This document shows, piece by piece, positions 44,518-57,819 of a stretch of DNA of 64,000 nucleotides. Both the position numbers and the translations under genes were made by a program. The notes beneath the pieces were generated by a model, which saw only the letters and a list, made by a program, of their open reading frames with translations, made no database searches and had not been told where the DNA came from. The DNA is from Sporisorium sorghi (Eukaryota > Basidiomycota > Ustilaginomycetes > Ustilaginales > Ustilaginaceae): assembly GCA_023212695.1 (NCBI GenBank), contig JALCCG010000046.1, positions 9,496 to 73,495 of the forward strand. Direction: 5' to 3'. Position 1 is the first letter of the stretch, and each line of letters starts with the position of its first letter.

Positions 44518-47401
44518 ATGATAGGTAGCCACAACACCCTCAAGCTCCCCACGCCTGGAGTCACCGACGATGCCGAGCTCGCATCACGCGAGTTTCAGTT
44601 TCCGTATCCCCAGGCCTACTCGATCCAGCTCGATCTGATGCGCCAGGTGTTTTCTACCATCGAGGACGGCAAAGTGGGACTGTTCGAGAGCCCAACGGGA
44701 ACAGGCAAATCGCTCTCGCTCATCTGTGCGGCTTTCACATGGCTCAGGCAGAATGCGCAACGGCACACCAAGGCAACCAGCGCCATCGCCGGCGAAAATA
44801 GCGGAGCAAGTCAGCGCACAACCTCGCAGCAAGAGCCCGACTGGGTCATTCAGCACGAGCTTGAACGAAAGAGGAAAGAGCATCAAGCGTACGAGCTCGA
44901 TCTTAGAGATAGAATCGCGGCGGCTCGTGCAAAGCAAGCTGCGCTCAAGCGAAGCCATCGAGATGGTTTGCTGGATGCCGAAGCGAGGGCGGCTAAACGG
45001 CACCGTGGCTCAGCCAGCAACAACGTCGATGACCAAGATTCGGATAACGAACTTCTCATCGACGAGGATGAAGGCAACAAGGGCGCACGAGCGCTACAAA
45101 TGGCCACCTACTCCAAGTCAGCCTTGTCCGAAAAGTCGGCTGACCTCGATTCGAACCTTTCTCCTGCTGTTCGCGCACTCATGCAGCAGTACGAGCAAGC
45201 ACACAACCGCGGCAACGAGGACGAAGACGAGCCTGAAACGCTACCTCGCGTCATCTATGCCAGTCGAACTCATTCGCAGCTCTCGCAGTTCGTCGCCGAG
45301 CTCAAAAAGACATCTTTTGGTCAAGTCGACGTTCTGGATCCCGAGAAGCTGCCCATCCGCACCATCGGACTCGGAAGTCGCAAGCAGATGTGCATCAACG
45401 AAGAGGTGCAACGAATCGGGAGGAATAGAGGGTCCGAGGCGATGAACGAACGATGCCTCGAGCTCATGAAGGGGAAGAAGGGCAAGAGCAAGTGTCCTTC
45501 TTTGCCGCCCTTTGACCAGGTGGGGCGCGCTCAGGTGCTCGAGTTCCGTGACGCCGCAATGGCCGAAGTGGGCGATATCGAGGACTTGGTGCAACTCGGC
45601 AAGCAGACCAAGACGTGTCCCTACTTCGCCGCGCGCAGCAGCGCAAAGCAAGCCGAGCTCGTGACTCTACCTTACAACCTGCTGCTCCAGAAAGACGCAC
45701 GCAACGCACTCGGCATCAGCCTGGAAGGATGCATCGTGCTGATCGACGAAGCGCACAATCTCATCGACACGATCCTCTCGACCCACTCGGTGACCGTCGA
45801 CTCGAGGCAGGTTGCGCAGGCGTCCAAGCAGATTGACACCTATCTCGACCGATTTGCACTTCGACTCAAGGGCTCCAACGAGCAGAACCTGCGCAAAGTG
45901 CGCAAGCTGCTTTCGAGCTTGTCGACCTACTTTTCGAATCAGGCTGCCAACGGCAAAGCCAGTTCCGAGGTGGTCATGTCGGCGTCGGATCTGGTCAGGG
46001 GCTTGACGGGCAATCTGGACCAGATCAATCTCGTGACGCTCGAGACATGGCTCAAGGAGACGCAGATCGCAAGAAAGATCAGTGGATACGCAGACAAGCA
46101 CAACAAGAAGGCAGCAGAGCAAGCGACAATGGCGGAGCAGCAGCGCAACGGCACCCACAAAGCAGGCAGAGGCAGACCTGCGTCGAAAGTGGTGCTCAGC
46201 AACGGCAGCGCAGAGGCAGCGCCTTCCACAAGTCAAAGTGCCATCTCTAGCATGCACGCCATCGAGTCGTTCATCCTTTTGCTCGCCAATCGCTCAGAAG
46301 ACGGCCGAGTGGTGCTCAGTAGCACAACGGACAGCTCGACTGGCGAGACGGTCGTGCGAGCCAAATATCAGCTGCTCAATCCTTCGCACGTGTTCAAGTC
46401 GCTTGTAGACGAAGCGCGCTCCGTGATCCTTGCAGGTGGAACCATGGAGCCCATGTCAGATTTTCGTCAACAGCTGCTTCCGTTCATACCACCGGATCGA
46501 CTCGTGACGTTCTCGTGCGGCCACGTCATACCACCGTCCAACTTGATGGTCTCTGTGCTCTCCGCGAGTCCCAAAGGCCTACCCTTCGAATTCAAGTTCG
46601 ACTCGCGCGACAATGTAGAGCTCGTCGACGAGCTCGGGCGCACGCTCGCCAATCTGTGCAACATCATCCCCGCAGGCTTGGTTGTCTTTGTCCCCTCGTA
46701 CGCATTTTTAGACAAAGTGATGGCAAGGTGGAAAGACGCAGCGTCGGGAGGAGTGCTGCAGAGGCTGGGCAGCAAAAAGAAGATCTTCACGGAACCAAAG
46801 ACCACCATGGAGGTGGACAAGGTGCTGGGCGAGTACACGGCCGCCATCCGGGCAAGGGATGCGAAGACGGGCGCGCAGGTGGGAGGAGGCGCGATCATGT
46901 TCGCAGTGGTCGGCGCCAAGCTGTCCGAAGGCATCAATTTCTCGGATGATCTGGCGAGAGGCGTCGTCATGGTGGGGATGCCGTTTGCCAACATGCACAG
47001 TCCCGAGCTGGCTGAGCGCATGAAGTACGTCCGCGAGCTCGGTGCCAGAAGCGACTCGACTGGGACTACGAACAAAGCAGTCGATCCGGTAAGTTTTCCC
47101 TGCTCTCTCATGCGCACATGTCTTGGTGACGAGTGTTGACGACTTACCGTCTCTGCTACTTCCGAAACAGGGCCACGAGCTGTACACCAACCTCTGCATG
47201 AAGGCCGTCAACCAATCCATCGGTCGAGCAGTCCGCCATCAGAACGACTATGCAGCGCTCATCCTGCTCGATCGACGATACGCACGTCATGAGATCCAAC
47301 AGCGTCTGCCAGGATGGATCCGGGACCAAGTCACGGTCGCCGATCGGTTCGGCGGGATGATTCAACAGACGGTTGCTTTCTTCAAGGGGCGTAAAGGTTG
47401 A
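44518..47401 (+). CDS. CHL1: Chl1/DDX11 iron-sulfur DNA helicase
   Basis: Two exons, 44518-47088 and 47171-47401, 82-base intron; 933 residues (an in-frame ATG at 44491 would add nine). Chl1 is a 5'-3' XPD-like helicase needed for sister-chromatid cohesion. Seen: FQFPYPQAYSIQLDLMRQVF (Q-like motif), Walker A ESPTGTGKS at about 57, YASRTHSQLSQFV, four Fe-S cysteines in KQMCINEE, NERCLEL, KSKCPSL and TCPYF (about 290-370), the DEAH box LIDEAHNLIDTIL (about 405), LAGGTMEPMSDF, and motif V-VI (GAKLSEGINFSDDLARGVVMV; SIGRAVRHQNDYAALILLDRRY in exon 2). A long hydrophilic insert follows motif Ia. The cohesin-relevant function is known from the family, not visible here. Confidence 0.95.
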
Positions 47402-47825
47402 CTTTCATGAACAATCAATAAGAAAGATACTTGCTGTCGTGCAGCACGCTCAGCGATATGCCTCTGCCTGATAACGACGACGGCTGATGATGCCGAGTCT
47501 GCATGACGGCGTTGTGAGACTGCGCTTGGAGAAGACAAGGCCAGATTTGCACGGCATTGAGTGCTGCCGCTCGAAATGCCCGCTTTAGTCGCCAGCCTTT
47601 TGTGTGTGTGCCATGCCGCTTTTTCTTTTACGCGTCTTGTGATTTCAGCAAAGGCAAGGCCGTTTAAGCCGAAACAATTTCGGGCGCTGCATTTCGTGAC
47701 AGCGTGACCGACTGGGGTCCCCACACTTTCGCTCGAACGGGTCCTCTTCATAAGCTCACGATGGTCGACCTCGCTCCTATCACCCTCTTCTGCTCCCGTA
47801 GCGACCACCATCATCCAGTCTCAAG
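47402..47825. other. Spacer chl1 / BCKDH E2
   Basis: Both genes are on the plus strand. I see only 3' and leader sequence. Confidence 0.55.
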
Positions 47826-49394
47826 ATGCTCCCAAGATCAGCGCTGCGACGCGGCCTCAGGCTGGCATCCACCACTCGCACACACTCCCGAGCGCACCAC
47901 CCCACATCACACCTCTTCAAACGCAGCTACGTACAGCAACCCTCCTCCTCGTCCTCCACGATCCCGATCGTCTTCGGCGGCGCATCCTCATCCACAGCGC
48001 TACGCAGCTTCGCCACCACCCCACCCAAACTAGCGACCGAGCTCAAACCGTACCTGCTCGCCGACGTAGGCGAGGGCATCACCGAGTGCGAGATTATCAA
48101 GTGGTTCGTGCAGCCGGGCGCGGTGGTGCAGGAGTTTGATCCGATTTGCGAGGTGCAGTCTGACAAGGCGAGTGTCGAGATCACATCGAGGTATGCAGGC
48201 AAGATCAGGCGGTTGATGCATAAGGAAGGCGACGTGGCGAAGGTGGGGCAGCCGTTGTGCGAGTTCGAGATGGAGGCGGAGGCGGAGGAGAGGGGGGCGG
48301 AACAGGGAGAGGGGGAAGAGGTGGAAATCACGGGTGTGTCCAAAGAGTCAGAGTTCAACGCTGTGGATATGAAGGGCTTTGTATCGGCGGAACAGAAGCA
48401 CTCGAATGGCGGGCAAGGCCAGCAAAAGGAAGTCTTGGCTACACCCGCGGTCAGAAGGGTGTCGAGAGAGCACAACGTCGATCTGGCCGAGGTACGCGGG
48501 ACAGGTCGCGATGGGAGGATTACCAAGGAGGACGTTCTCAACCACATCGAATCGTCCTCGTCAAGCGCCTCCTCCTCAGACGCACCCTCGTCTGCTCCTG
48601 CATCTGGCGCCACCGCTGCTGCGCCAGGCACAACCGAGACCATCGACCTAACCCCAGTCCAACGCGCCATGTTCAAAGCCATGACCGCCACGCTATCCAC
48701 CCCGCACTTCGCCTACTCGGACGAGATCGACGTCACGGACCTCGACAAGATCCGCGTGCTCCTCTCACGCTCCATCCCCGACCGCTACACGCAACCAGGC
48801 GACGAAGCGTCGTTCACCAAACTCACGCTCCTACCTCTACTCGTCAAAGCGATGAGTCTGGCGCTGCACGACCACCCCATGTTCCGATCCACGCTCAACA
48901 GCGATTCGAAACTAATGCGTCGCTCGTCGCACGACATCTCGATCGCGCTCACGAGCAAGGTGGGTCTGCTCACGCCGTGCATCACCGGCGTCCAGTCGCA
49001 ATCCATTTACGATCTCTCGGCGGCTATTACGCGGCTGCAGACCGTCGCTGGTTCGGCGAAAGGGTTATCGCACGCTGACCTCAAGGCAACGGGCACCATT
49101 ACGCTGAGCAATGTCGGCGCGGTCGGTGGGGGCACGTATACGCATCCTCTGCTCCCGCCGACGGGGCAGTTGGCGATCGGGGCGCTGGGCAGGAGCAGGA
49201 TCTTGCCGCGCTTCGCGTCCGAGATCCCTTCGCTCGGCATCACGGATCCAGACAAGATCGTCAGGAGGCTGATCATGCCGGTCTCGTTCACGGGCGATCA
49301 TCGCGTCGTCGAGGGCGCCGATCTGGCCAGGCTCGTCAATAGATGGAAGCAGCTCATCGAAAATCCCTCCCTCTGGCTGGGTCTTCTGGCCTAG
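47826..49394 (+). CDS. DBT: Lipoamide acyltransferase (E2) of branched-chain 2-oxo acid dehydrogenase
   Basis: Single exon, 522 residues. E2 core of the mitochondrial complex that breaks down 2-oxo acids from Leu, Ile and Val. Seen: an Arg/Ser-rich import peptide (MLPRSALRRGLRLASTTRTH), a lipoyl domain (about 72-150; LLADVGEGITECEIIKWFV, with the lipoylated Lys in QSDKASVEI), an E3-binding peripheral domain (about 200-240; VLATPAVRRVSREHNVDLAE, VRGTGRDGRITKEDV), a Ser/Ala-rich linker and the catalytic domain (about 275-520; LTPVQRAMFKAM, IALTSKVGLLTPCI, FTGDHRVVEGADLARLV). The family active site is HxxxDG, so here DG reads EG; the histidine is present. It could also be described as a dihydrolipoyl acyltransferase of broader specificity, but the LPYLLADVGEGI-like start favours BCKDH. 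Confidence 0.9.
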   Translation: MLPRSALRRGLRLASTTRTHSRAHHPTSHLFKRSYVQQPSSSSSTIPIVFGGASSSTALRSFATTPPKLATELKPYLLADVGEGITECEIIKWFVQPGAVVQEFDPICEVQSDKASVEITSRYAGKIRRLMHKEGDVAKVGQPLCEFEMEAEAEERGAEQGEGEEVEITGVSKESEFNAVDMKGFVSAEQKHSNGGQGQQKEVLATPAVRRVSREHNVDLAEVRGTGRDGRITKEDVLNHIESSSSSASSSDAPSSAPASGATAAAPGTTETIDLTPVQRAMFKAMTATLSTPHFAYSDEIDVTDLDKIRVLLSRSIPDRYTQPGDEASFTKLTLLPLLVKAMSLALHDHPMFRSTLNSDSKLMRRSSHDISIALTSKVGLLTPCITGVQSQSIYDLSAAITRLQTVAGSAKGLSHADLKATGTITLSNVGAVGGGTYTHPLLPPTGQLAIGALGRSRILPRFASEIPSLGITDPDKIVRRLIMPVSFTGDHRVVEGADLARLVNRWKQLIENPSLWLGLLA

Positions 49395-49699
49395 AAAACG
49401 TGGACGCGCTCCGAAGACGCATTCCAAACCCTCAGCACGTGCCATCTTTTGCTTTTCATCTGGCTAGGTCGCTCGCATTCAATCAATCAGTCACTTGCAT
49501 TCCGATTCATCTGTCTGTCGCCCGTCTCCTTGCCTGCCCTTCTGCAGCAACAGTCTCACTGATCAAGCTCATGGGCGTCCCGCGCATGGTCGCAGAGGGA
49601 TTCTGATTTGAGTTGCTTTGCATCGTATTCAAGTGACCGAGCGTTCGTGGATTTGTACAGAATGGTGTGTTGGGAACATTAAACAAGGAAACATAGACT
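49395..49699. other. Convergent 3' regions of BCKDH E2 and gfa1
   Basis: About 300 bases with no recognised element. Confidence 0.55.
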
Positions 49700-51911
<2,212 letters not shown>

Positions 51912-54252
51912 GATTGCAGCGAGTGTATATACGAATCAGCCGATGCTCAGCAACGGGTTTGCAAAGAACGAACGAAAGAAGAAAGAAATGGAGCCGAGCA
52001 AGCGAGCTGCGTCTCTAAGAATTGCGCAACGAATGCGTTAAGGAAGGAGGAGGATGAAAGGCAGCGAAGGAGGATGGTGATGGAGGAGACGACGATGGTG
52101 AGCAAAGGGGGTCAGGAAATGATATCGACGAGAGTTTAAAGGAGAAATGCGCTCGCCAAATCGAGCAAGCAAGCGCCGAACCAACAGCGCAGCAGCAAAA
52201 GCAGCTTGGCGGTGTGTGTTGGTTGGCCTGGCCAAGCCGATCTGCGTTGGCTGGGCTGTGTTGTTTTCTGCTGCTCCTGCTGCTGCTGCACGAATAAAAA
52301 GTGACAGCCAAAGGGGGCTCTCCATCGAAAATCGGCGCGGGTGTGTTGCGCATGCGTGAGCGAGTGTTGTGAGTTGGCAGCAGCAAATGCTTGCCAGCCA
52401 GAAAGAAAGGGGCTCGAGCCAAGCAAGCAAGCCAGCCAGCTCGCTCTCTCGCTCTCTCGCTCTGTCGCCCCTTTGAGCGAATTCGTGCAGACCGCCGACT
52501 GGCCAACCAACGAACCAACGCAACACATCACTTTTTGCTCCCTTTTTTCCGCTGACCAGAAATTTCGAAAAATAGGAAAAATTCAAAAGTCCGAATCCGC
52601 CAAACAGGGGCTGCTCAGCACAGCACAGCACAGCACAGTCTCGCTGCTTCTGGCTGTGCTCGTTCGCCCAAGTGTTGGTTTGGAATGAATGGACTGTGGC
52701 CAACTGCCCGTGTTGCAAAATCATAAGCATCAGCAGCTGTCCAAGTCGATCTCTGCGAAACCTCAGGGTGCGCGTCTCGGTCGAGTCTGCAGATCATTTC
52801 AGAGCACTTGGCGAGAACTACACAAACCACAGTCTTGGGCGGAACCAGACCCACGCAGCTGTGCAATTACAGCATCGCATTTTCCAGCAAACGGGGTCGT
52901 AGAAAATCAAAGTCCTCCCTCTTCTTCCGGTGTCGAGAGGAGAAGTCAGAGACACTTCGCTCCATCGATGGCCGGTGGAACAGAGCTATCGATCCACTGC
53001 GACGTACCGCGGATAGTGAATCGTCTTTGCTCTCATGTAGTGACGTCTCATGCATCTGGGGTCCACAATATTAGCGCTGCTGCGCGGTGCCGATCGACCC
53101 CCTCGTCCTTGGAATTCCGTTTCCTTGGCTGTGTGCCTTCATGAACGGCACGCACGTCTCAATCTTTTGTCTCGAGTGCCGACTTGACCGGACTCTGATG
53201 GTCGGCAACGATGCTTATCTCGAAGTTGTTGAAGTTCTATCCGACCGCCAAGATCCTTCACTTCTATACCTCGGAATACCCTCGACACGCAGGCCAATGA
53301 CGGGCGAGGCAAATTGAGTTCGAGCTTGGTTCAGCGTCGCAAAATCATGCCTGCCACGTCCTGTTCACTTTTGCCTGTCTTGGCCATCGCACCGCGATTC
53401 ATGCCGCCCTGCTGAGCTTTCATCATGCATGTGCAGATTCACCCCATCCTGACAAGACCGAACGTCTTGTTTGATGTGCATGCTTGCTTCAAGATGCTTA
53501 CTGACTGCTTCCGCCACCACCACCACCACCAAGAGCAGCAGCGACAGCTGACTCTGAATTCTAAAAATTCTCCTTGAGGCGAAAAATGCTCGAGCGAAGA
53601 AGCACTTGCGTCTGTCCAAATGCGAATGACGGTCTGCGTAACGGGCATCAGCTGCTCAAGTGACACTTCTCCATGGAAGAGCTCAAGCTCATCTCTGATG
53701 CTTGAGCCCGCCATCGACGTGGAAGCTCATTCCAGATGATTCCGAAGAAGGACTCGCCCCGATTGTGTTGAGATCTGCCAGCGAAATCGGCAGATGGCTT
53801 GCTGTCGCGCCGTGTGGAGGCAATTTTCACGCTTTCCCGAGCAAGCCTCGAGCGTGTCGTGAGCGTGTCAACCAATTTTCCCACAGGTGCTTTGCGAAAC
53901 GAGGCAACCAACAAAGTATTGGACTTCTGCTGCAACTGAGCCTATTGGTGGGTTTCGTCAACTTTGCGACTCATCTTCCTGGGCAACGTCGTCGGAAGCC
54001 TTCCGATGAGCTCGCATTGTCAGCATCAAAGGGCTCTCAAGCCTTTCTGACGTGGCAGCAAGACTTTCGGATCCTCAGCCACCGCGAGAGAGAGAGAGAG
54101 AGAGACTCAGCATCAGAATGATCAACGCTCGAGCGATTTGACAGCAATTCTTGACTCTCTCTTGTCGGGGTGGCGGTCATCTTGCTTGCCATCCGACGAT
54201 CATCATCAGCTCGACATCCAATCCTCTCGACCATCCAAAGCGGCCTCTAACG
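51912..54252. other. Longest spacer in the window, between gfa1 and brh2
   Basis: 2.3 kb with divergent promoters. It has CTCGCTCTCT and CACAG simple runs (52441-52640), a (CCA)n run near 53516 and (GA)n at 54085-54105. Frames of 60-140 codons on both strands have no recognisable domain. A small unknown gene or noncoding RNA cannot be excluded. Confidence 0.5.
54085..54105. repeat. (GA)n dinucleotide tract
   Basis: About ten GA units, roughly 150 bases before the brh2 start. Confidence 0.8.
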
Positions 54253-57200
54253 ATGAATGGCCTTCACACCATCGCATCTCCTTTGACAGCCACTGCGCTT
54301 GCAGCTGTCGTCCACGACCACCCTCCTGACGACGACGAGCTTGCCGCTACCCAGCAATCCATACTCGAAGAGCTGCATACGATAAGCGAGGAGGCGCTTA
54401 CGGGCAATTCGAACCATAACGGCACCACAGTGGAAAGCGGGTCTGACGATCAGTCCCATCACATGGAGCTCAACAAGGACCTGGAACAAGCAGAGCCCGC
54501 TGCTGGCGTTACCCACGCTCGACAGCACCTCGAGAGCCGGTCCACATCTCAGCAGGGCGCAGAGACATCACCATCTGTGTCGGCGACGGCGCAAGATGAG
54601 ATAATCCCGCCACCATCAGCTTCTCAGGCTGTAGAGGCAAGTGTGCCTGCAGCACCGCCGCCACCCGTCCCCGCGACGCTTCAAACCGAAGCCGAGCCAG
54701 CGGCAGAAGCACATCCAGAAACGAATGGAGTTGCTGGATCGAGCTCATCGATGCAGGCGGAGGACAAGGCCACCGTCGCGGCGGTGGAGTCTCTGCCACC
54801 GCAGCCAAGTCATCCGGGGCTGACGCAGCTTGCAGAGGGCATCTCTACGACGCCACATGCTACCACTCTGGTACCGGAGCTCCCGCATCCGGCCACGAGC
54901 CAGTTCGACGCTGAAATCGAATTCGATCACGCCGACTTGTTCGACGGCATCGAAGCAGATGCCTTTGACGACATCGAACTCAGCCCACCCACTCGCAGAA
55001 CCGTCTTGCCCCCCTTCGAAGCTAGTCTCACCAACATGGATGATCGCCTGCCAACATCGCCGACGAGGTCCAGGAACCACGTTCCGGTGCAGTCGTTGGC
55101 AGGTGCAGAGTACACTTCAGACACCGAAGACGCCGCAGGATCCGAGCCTGAACAAATGCCACAGGCCAGTCAAATGGTGTCCTTCCTCGACCCGACCTTT
55201 GCCGGGTTCAAGACCGCAAAGAAGGAGCAGATCAAGCTCAGCGACAAAGCGCTTCAAGCCGCGCGCAAGCTCATGCTCGAGCTCGAAGAGTCAACCGATC
55301 TGCTGCCGCCACCTCCATCAGCTTCTCAATCTTCACCGCAGGAACGTATTCACGTGGCCGATTCGTCTCTTCAGACGGCACACCAACCTGGCAACGGAAG
55401 ACCCGCTCTCCCGCAGTCGCTGCTCGACCGAGCACCGATGCAAGAGATCATTCCAAGGCAAAGCAGCACTGTCATTGACGGAAGCGAGATGTCCTCAGTC
55501 GAGGCAAAAGGCAAGGCCGTTGCTGTTCAGGCGGTCCCAGCTGCCCAAGGCGCGACGGCTAACCAAATCGAACGTCCTCCATTTGCGACGCCAAAGCCAA
55601 CAGGAAACGGTCTGCTTCCCCTGAACCAGAGCATGGCGAGTCCAATGCGAACTCCGGCCGCTGCTTCCGGCTCGCGCTTCTACACGCCGCAGCCGAGCAA
55701 ACGTGTGGCGCTCGGTACGCTACCCAGAGTCCCGCTCGGCGCTAGCAGTGCAGGCAGGAAGAGGGCCATGCCGAGGTTCGTCACCCCCTTCATAGGCGGC
55801 AAACGTCCTCGTGCTGAGGACCAGCAGGATCCGGCATCCCCACTGCGCAGGCCCAACGATGCTGCCAACCAAGTCTTGGGTCAGACGTCAGCTTCTCCGG
55901 CTCGTCAGTATCCTCCGACCCGAAGCACAAAGAAGAGCGCTTCAAAGGGTCCCACTGTCTTTTTGATGCAGCCGAGCGGTCCTCGTCGCAGGCTAGCAGA
56001 GGTCGGAAGGCCAGAGTACTACTCGTCACTGCAGATGATCGCCAAAGGTGTGCCGGATGAGGTGCTGGTCATCCTTAACGACGCATCTCGAGCTGCGCAA
56101 TACGCTTTCGAGGGCCCGGACGGTACGTTCCTCATGCAGCAACAAGCTCTCAACGAGCTGATTGCAAGAGGGTGCTCGGCTGCCGAGTTGCCCTGGGTTC
56201 AGAACCACTGGACGCTCATCCTGTGGAAACTTGCCGCCATGGTCCGTCTCGAGCCCAGCAGTGCGCCGGAGCGCTGGAGCTGGAACGAGCTCATTCGCCA
56301 GCTTCTCTACCGCTATGAGCGCGAAGTGCATCTGGCGCAGCGCTCGTGCGTCAAGCGCATCCAGGAGCGCGACTCTTCGGCAGCGAGGCCCATGGTACTG
56401 CTAGTCTCCAAGATCTTTGAAGAAGAAACGGAAGTGCTGGACCGGTCGGGCGCGATTGTGCTTTGTAAGAACACCATCTTGGAGCTCACAGACGGGTGGT
56501 ACCGCATCCAAGCGCTGATCGACCCGGTCTTGACGAGTGCGTGCCAACGCGGACGCCTTCGTGTCGGCCACAAACTCGCAATCATGGGTGCGATGCTCGA
56601 CGCTAAGGGCGAGGGCAAGCACGTGCTAGCCGCTTACCACATGTCGAGCCTCGTCCTCGCTGCCAACTCGGTGTCGCTCGCACGCTGGGACGCCAAGCTC
56701 GGCTTTGCGTCCACGCCCTTCTGTGCCAGTGCGCGCAGTCTCACTCCCGAAGGAGGGCTGGTCAGCTTGATGGATGTAGTGATCGACAAGGTCTTCCCAC
56801 GCGCCTACGTCGATGTCGACCGTTCCGCGTCCAGCAACGGCGCACCGCGCGGCGAGCAGGAAGAGGAAGAGGAACGCCAAGCTTGGGTCAAGCGACGCGA
56901 AGATGCGGTTCAGCGTCTCGAGCTCGAGATGGAAGCCGAGTACCGAAAGCTGTACGACCTGGTGGAAGCGCTGAGCGACTCGACGGGCGACTCGTTCCTG
57001 CCCACCATCCCGGACGACCCGACTGGCCGGCTGGAAGCGCGGGCGGACCAGCTATTCGAGCAGCTCCGAGCTCTGCCTAACCCGGCAGCAGCGGTGAAGG
57101 AAAAGGTAGTGGCAGCGAAGCAAACGATGCTCGTTCCTTGGCTGCACAACCTCGCCAAGAGTGCGATTCTCAGCCAAGACAGCCTGGCGGGGTCCAACAT

Positions 57201-57552
57201 GGGCGCTAAGCTGGACGCGTTGTGCCCTCCTCGCAAAGTGCGCGATTATCGAGTGGTCAGACTCAAAGATGCACGGCTTCCTCCACCACCGGCACCGCCA
57301 GCGACGGTCGCATCGGCGGCTGCGCAGCAAGCGGGCGGTAGTGGCGTGAAGCCCAAGAAGAACCCGTACGCTCGCACATTGAAGCTCACCGTCTGGGACG
57401 CCACTGAGCACGGGGACGAGCTTAGGGAAGGCCGACGCTTCCTGGTGACCAATTTGATGCCTACGTCGAAGAGCGCTTGGCGCAAGGCGGACGATGAAGG
57501 GGATATCTTTTTGTCGACGAAGCGCGATACGAAGTGGTCCGCTGTGTCTTAG
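54253..57552 (+). CDS. BRH2: BRCA2 homologue Brh2
   Basis: Single exon, 1099 residues from the ATG at 54253; an in-frame ATG at 54151 would add 34. Brh2 loads Rad51 on single-stranded DNA at recombination sites, with Dss1 as cofactor. Seen: a long Pro/Ala/Ser-rich N-terminus; an acidic Phe/Leu-rich patch at about 220-246 (FDHADLFDGIEADAFDDIEL); one BRC element at about 315-345 (FAGFKTAKKEQIKLSDKAL); a basic nuclear-signal region (GRKRAMPRFVTPFIGGKRPR); the BRCA2 helical domain at about 600-720 (WVQNHWTLILWKLAAMVRLE, LLYRYEREVHLAQRS, RIQERDSSA); and an OB fold (ELTDGWYRIQALIDPVL, GRLRVGHKLAIMGAML, VSLARWDAKLGF), then a tower-like Glu/Arg-rich coiled part (about 870-910) and a last OB-like end LREGRRFLVTNLMPTSKSAW. 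Single BRC and helical-OB layout match the U. maydis protein. Confidence 0.95.
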   Translation: MNGLHTIASPLTATALAAVVHDHPPDDDELAATQQSILEELHTISEEALTGNSNHNGTTVESGSDDQSHHMELNKDLEQAEPAAGVTHARQHLESRSTSQQGAETSPSVSATAQDEIIPPPSASQAVEASVPAAPPPPVPATLQTEAEPAAEAHPETNGVAGSSSSMQAEDKATVAAVESLPPQPSHPGLTQLAEGISTTPHATTLVPELPHPATSQFDAEIEFDHADLFDGIEADAFDDIELSPPTRRTVLPPFEASLTNMDDRLPTSPTRSRNHVPVQSLAGAEYTSDTEDAAGSEPEQMPQASQMVSFLDPTFAGFKTAKKEQIKLSDKALQAARKLMLELEESTDLLPPPPSASQSSPQERIHVADSSLQTAHQPGNGRPALPQSLLDRAPMQEIIPRQSSTVIDGSEMSSVEAKGKAVAVQAVPAAQGATANQIERPPFATPKPTGNGLLPLNQSMASPMRTPAAASGSRFYTPQPSKRVALGTLPRVPLGASSAGRKRAMPRFVTPFIGGKRPRAEDQQDPASPLRRPNDAANQVLGQTSASPARQYPPTRSTKKSASKGPTVFLMQPSGPRRRLAEVGRPEYYSSLQMIAKGVPDEVLVILNDASRAAQYAFEGPDGTFLMQQQALNELIARGCSAAELPWVQNHWTLILWKLAAMVRLEPSSAPERWSWNELIRQLLYRYEREVHLAQRSCVKRIQERDSSAARPMVLLVSKIFEEETEVLDRSGAIVLCKNTILELTDGWYRIQALIDPVLTSACQRGRLRVGHKLAIMGAMLDAKGEGKHVLAAYHMSSLVLAANSVSLARWDAKLGFASTPFCASARSLTPEGGLVSLMDVVIDKVFPRAYVDVDRSASSNGAPRGEQEEEEERQAWVKRREDAVQRLELEMEAEYRKLYDLVEALSDSTGDSFLPTIPDDPTGRLEARADQLFEQLRALPNPAAAVKEKVVAAKQTMLVPWLHNLAKSAILSQDSLAGSNMGAKLDALCPPRKVRDYRVVRLKDARLPPPPAPPATVASAAAQQAGGSGVKPKKNPYARTLKLTVWDATEHGDELREGRRFLVTNLMPTSKSAWRKADDEGDIFLSTKRDTKWSAVS

Positions 57553-57819
57553 TCTTGCGCGACCACCCGTGATCAAGCCGGGTCGAAGATAGAAGTCGCT
57601 TCCTGTTGCACTCTTTCGTTCTGTACATTCGCACGCAAATCTCAACGCACACTGCTAACTGCACTTGCAGCATTTCTTCTCACTCACTCTGTGTGTGTCA
57701 GCGAGTCGACGGCTTGAATTAACAGATCACGAGGTGGTGAAACAAGAACAAAACGGCGCGGGGAACAAGCTTCAAACAAACAATGGTGTGCAGCATACTG
57801 TGTGCGATGAGAGAAAGCC

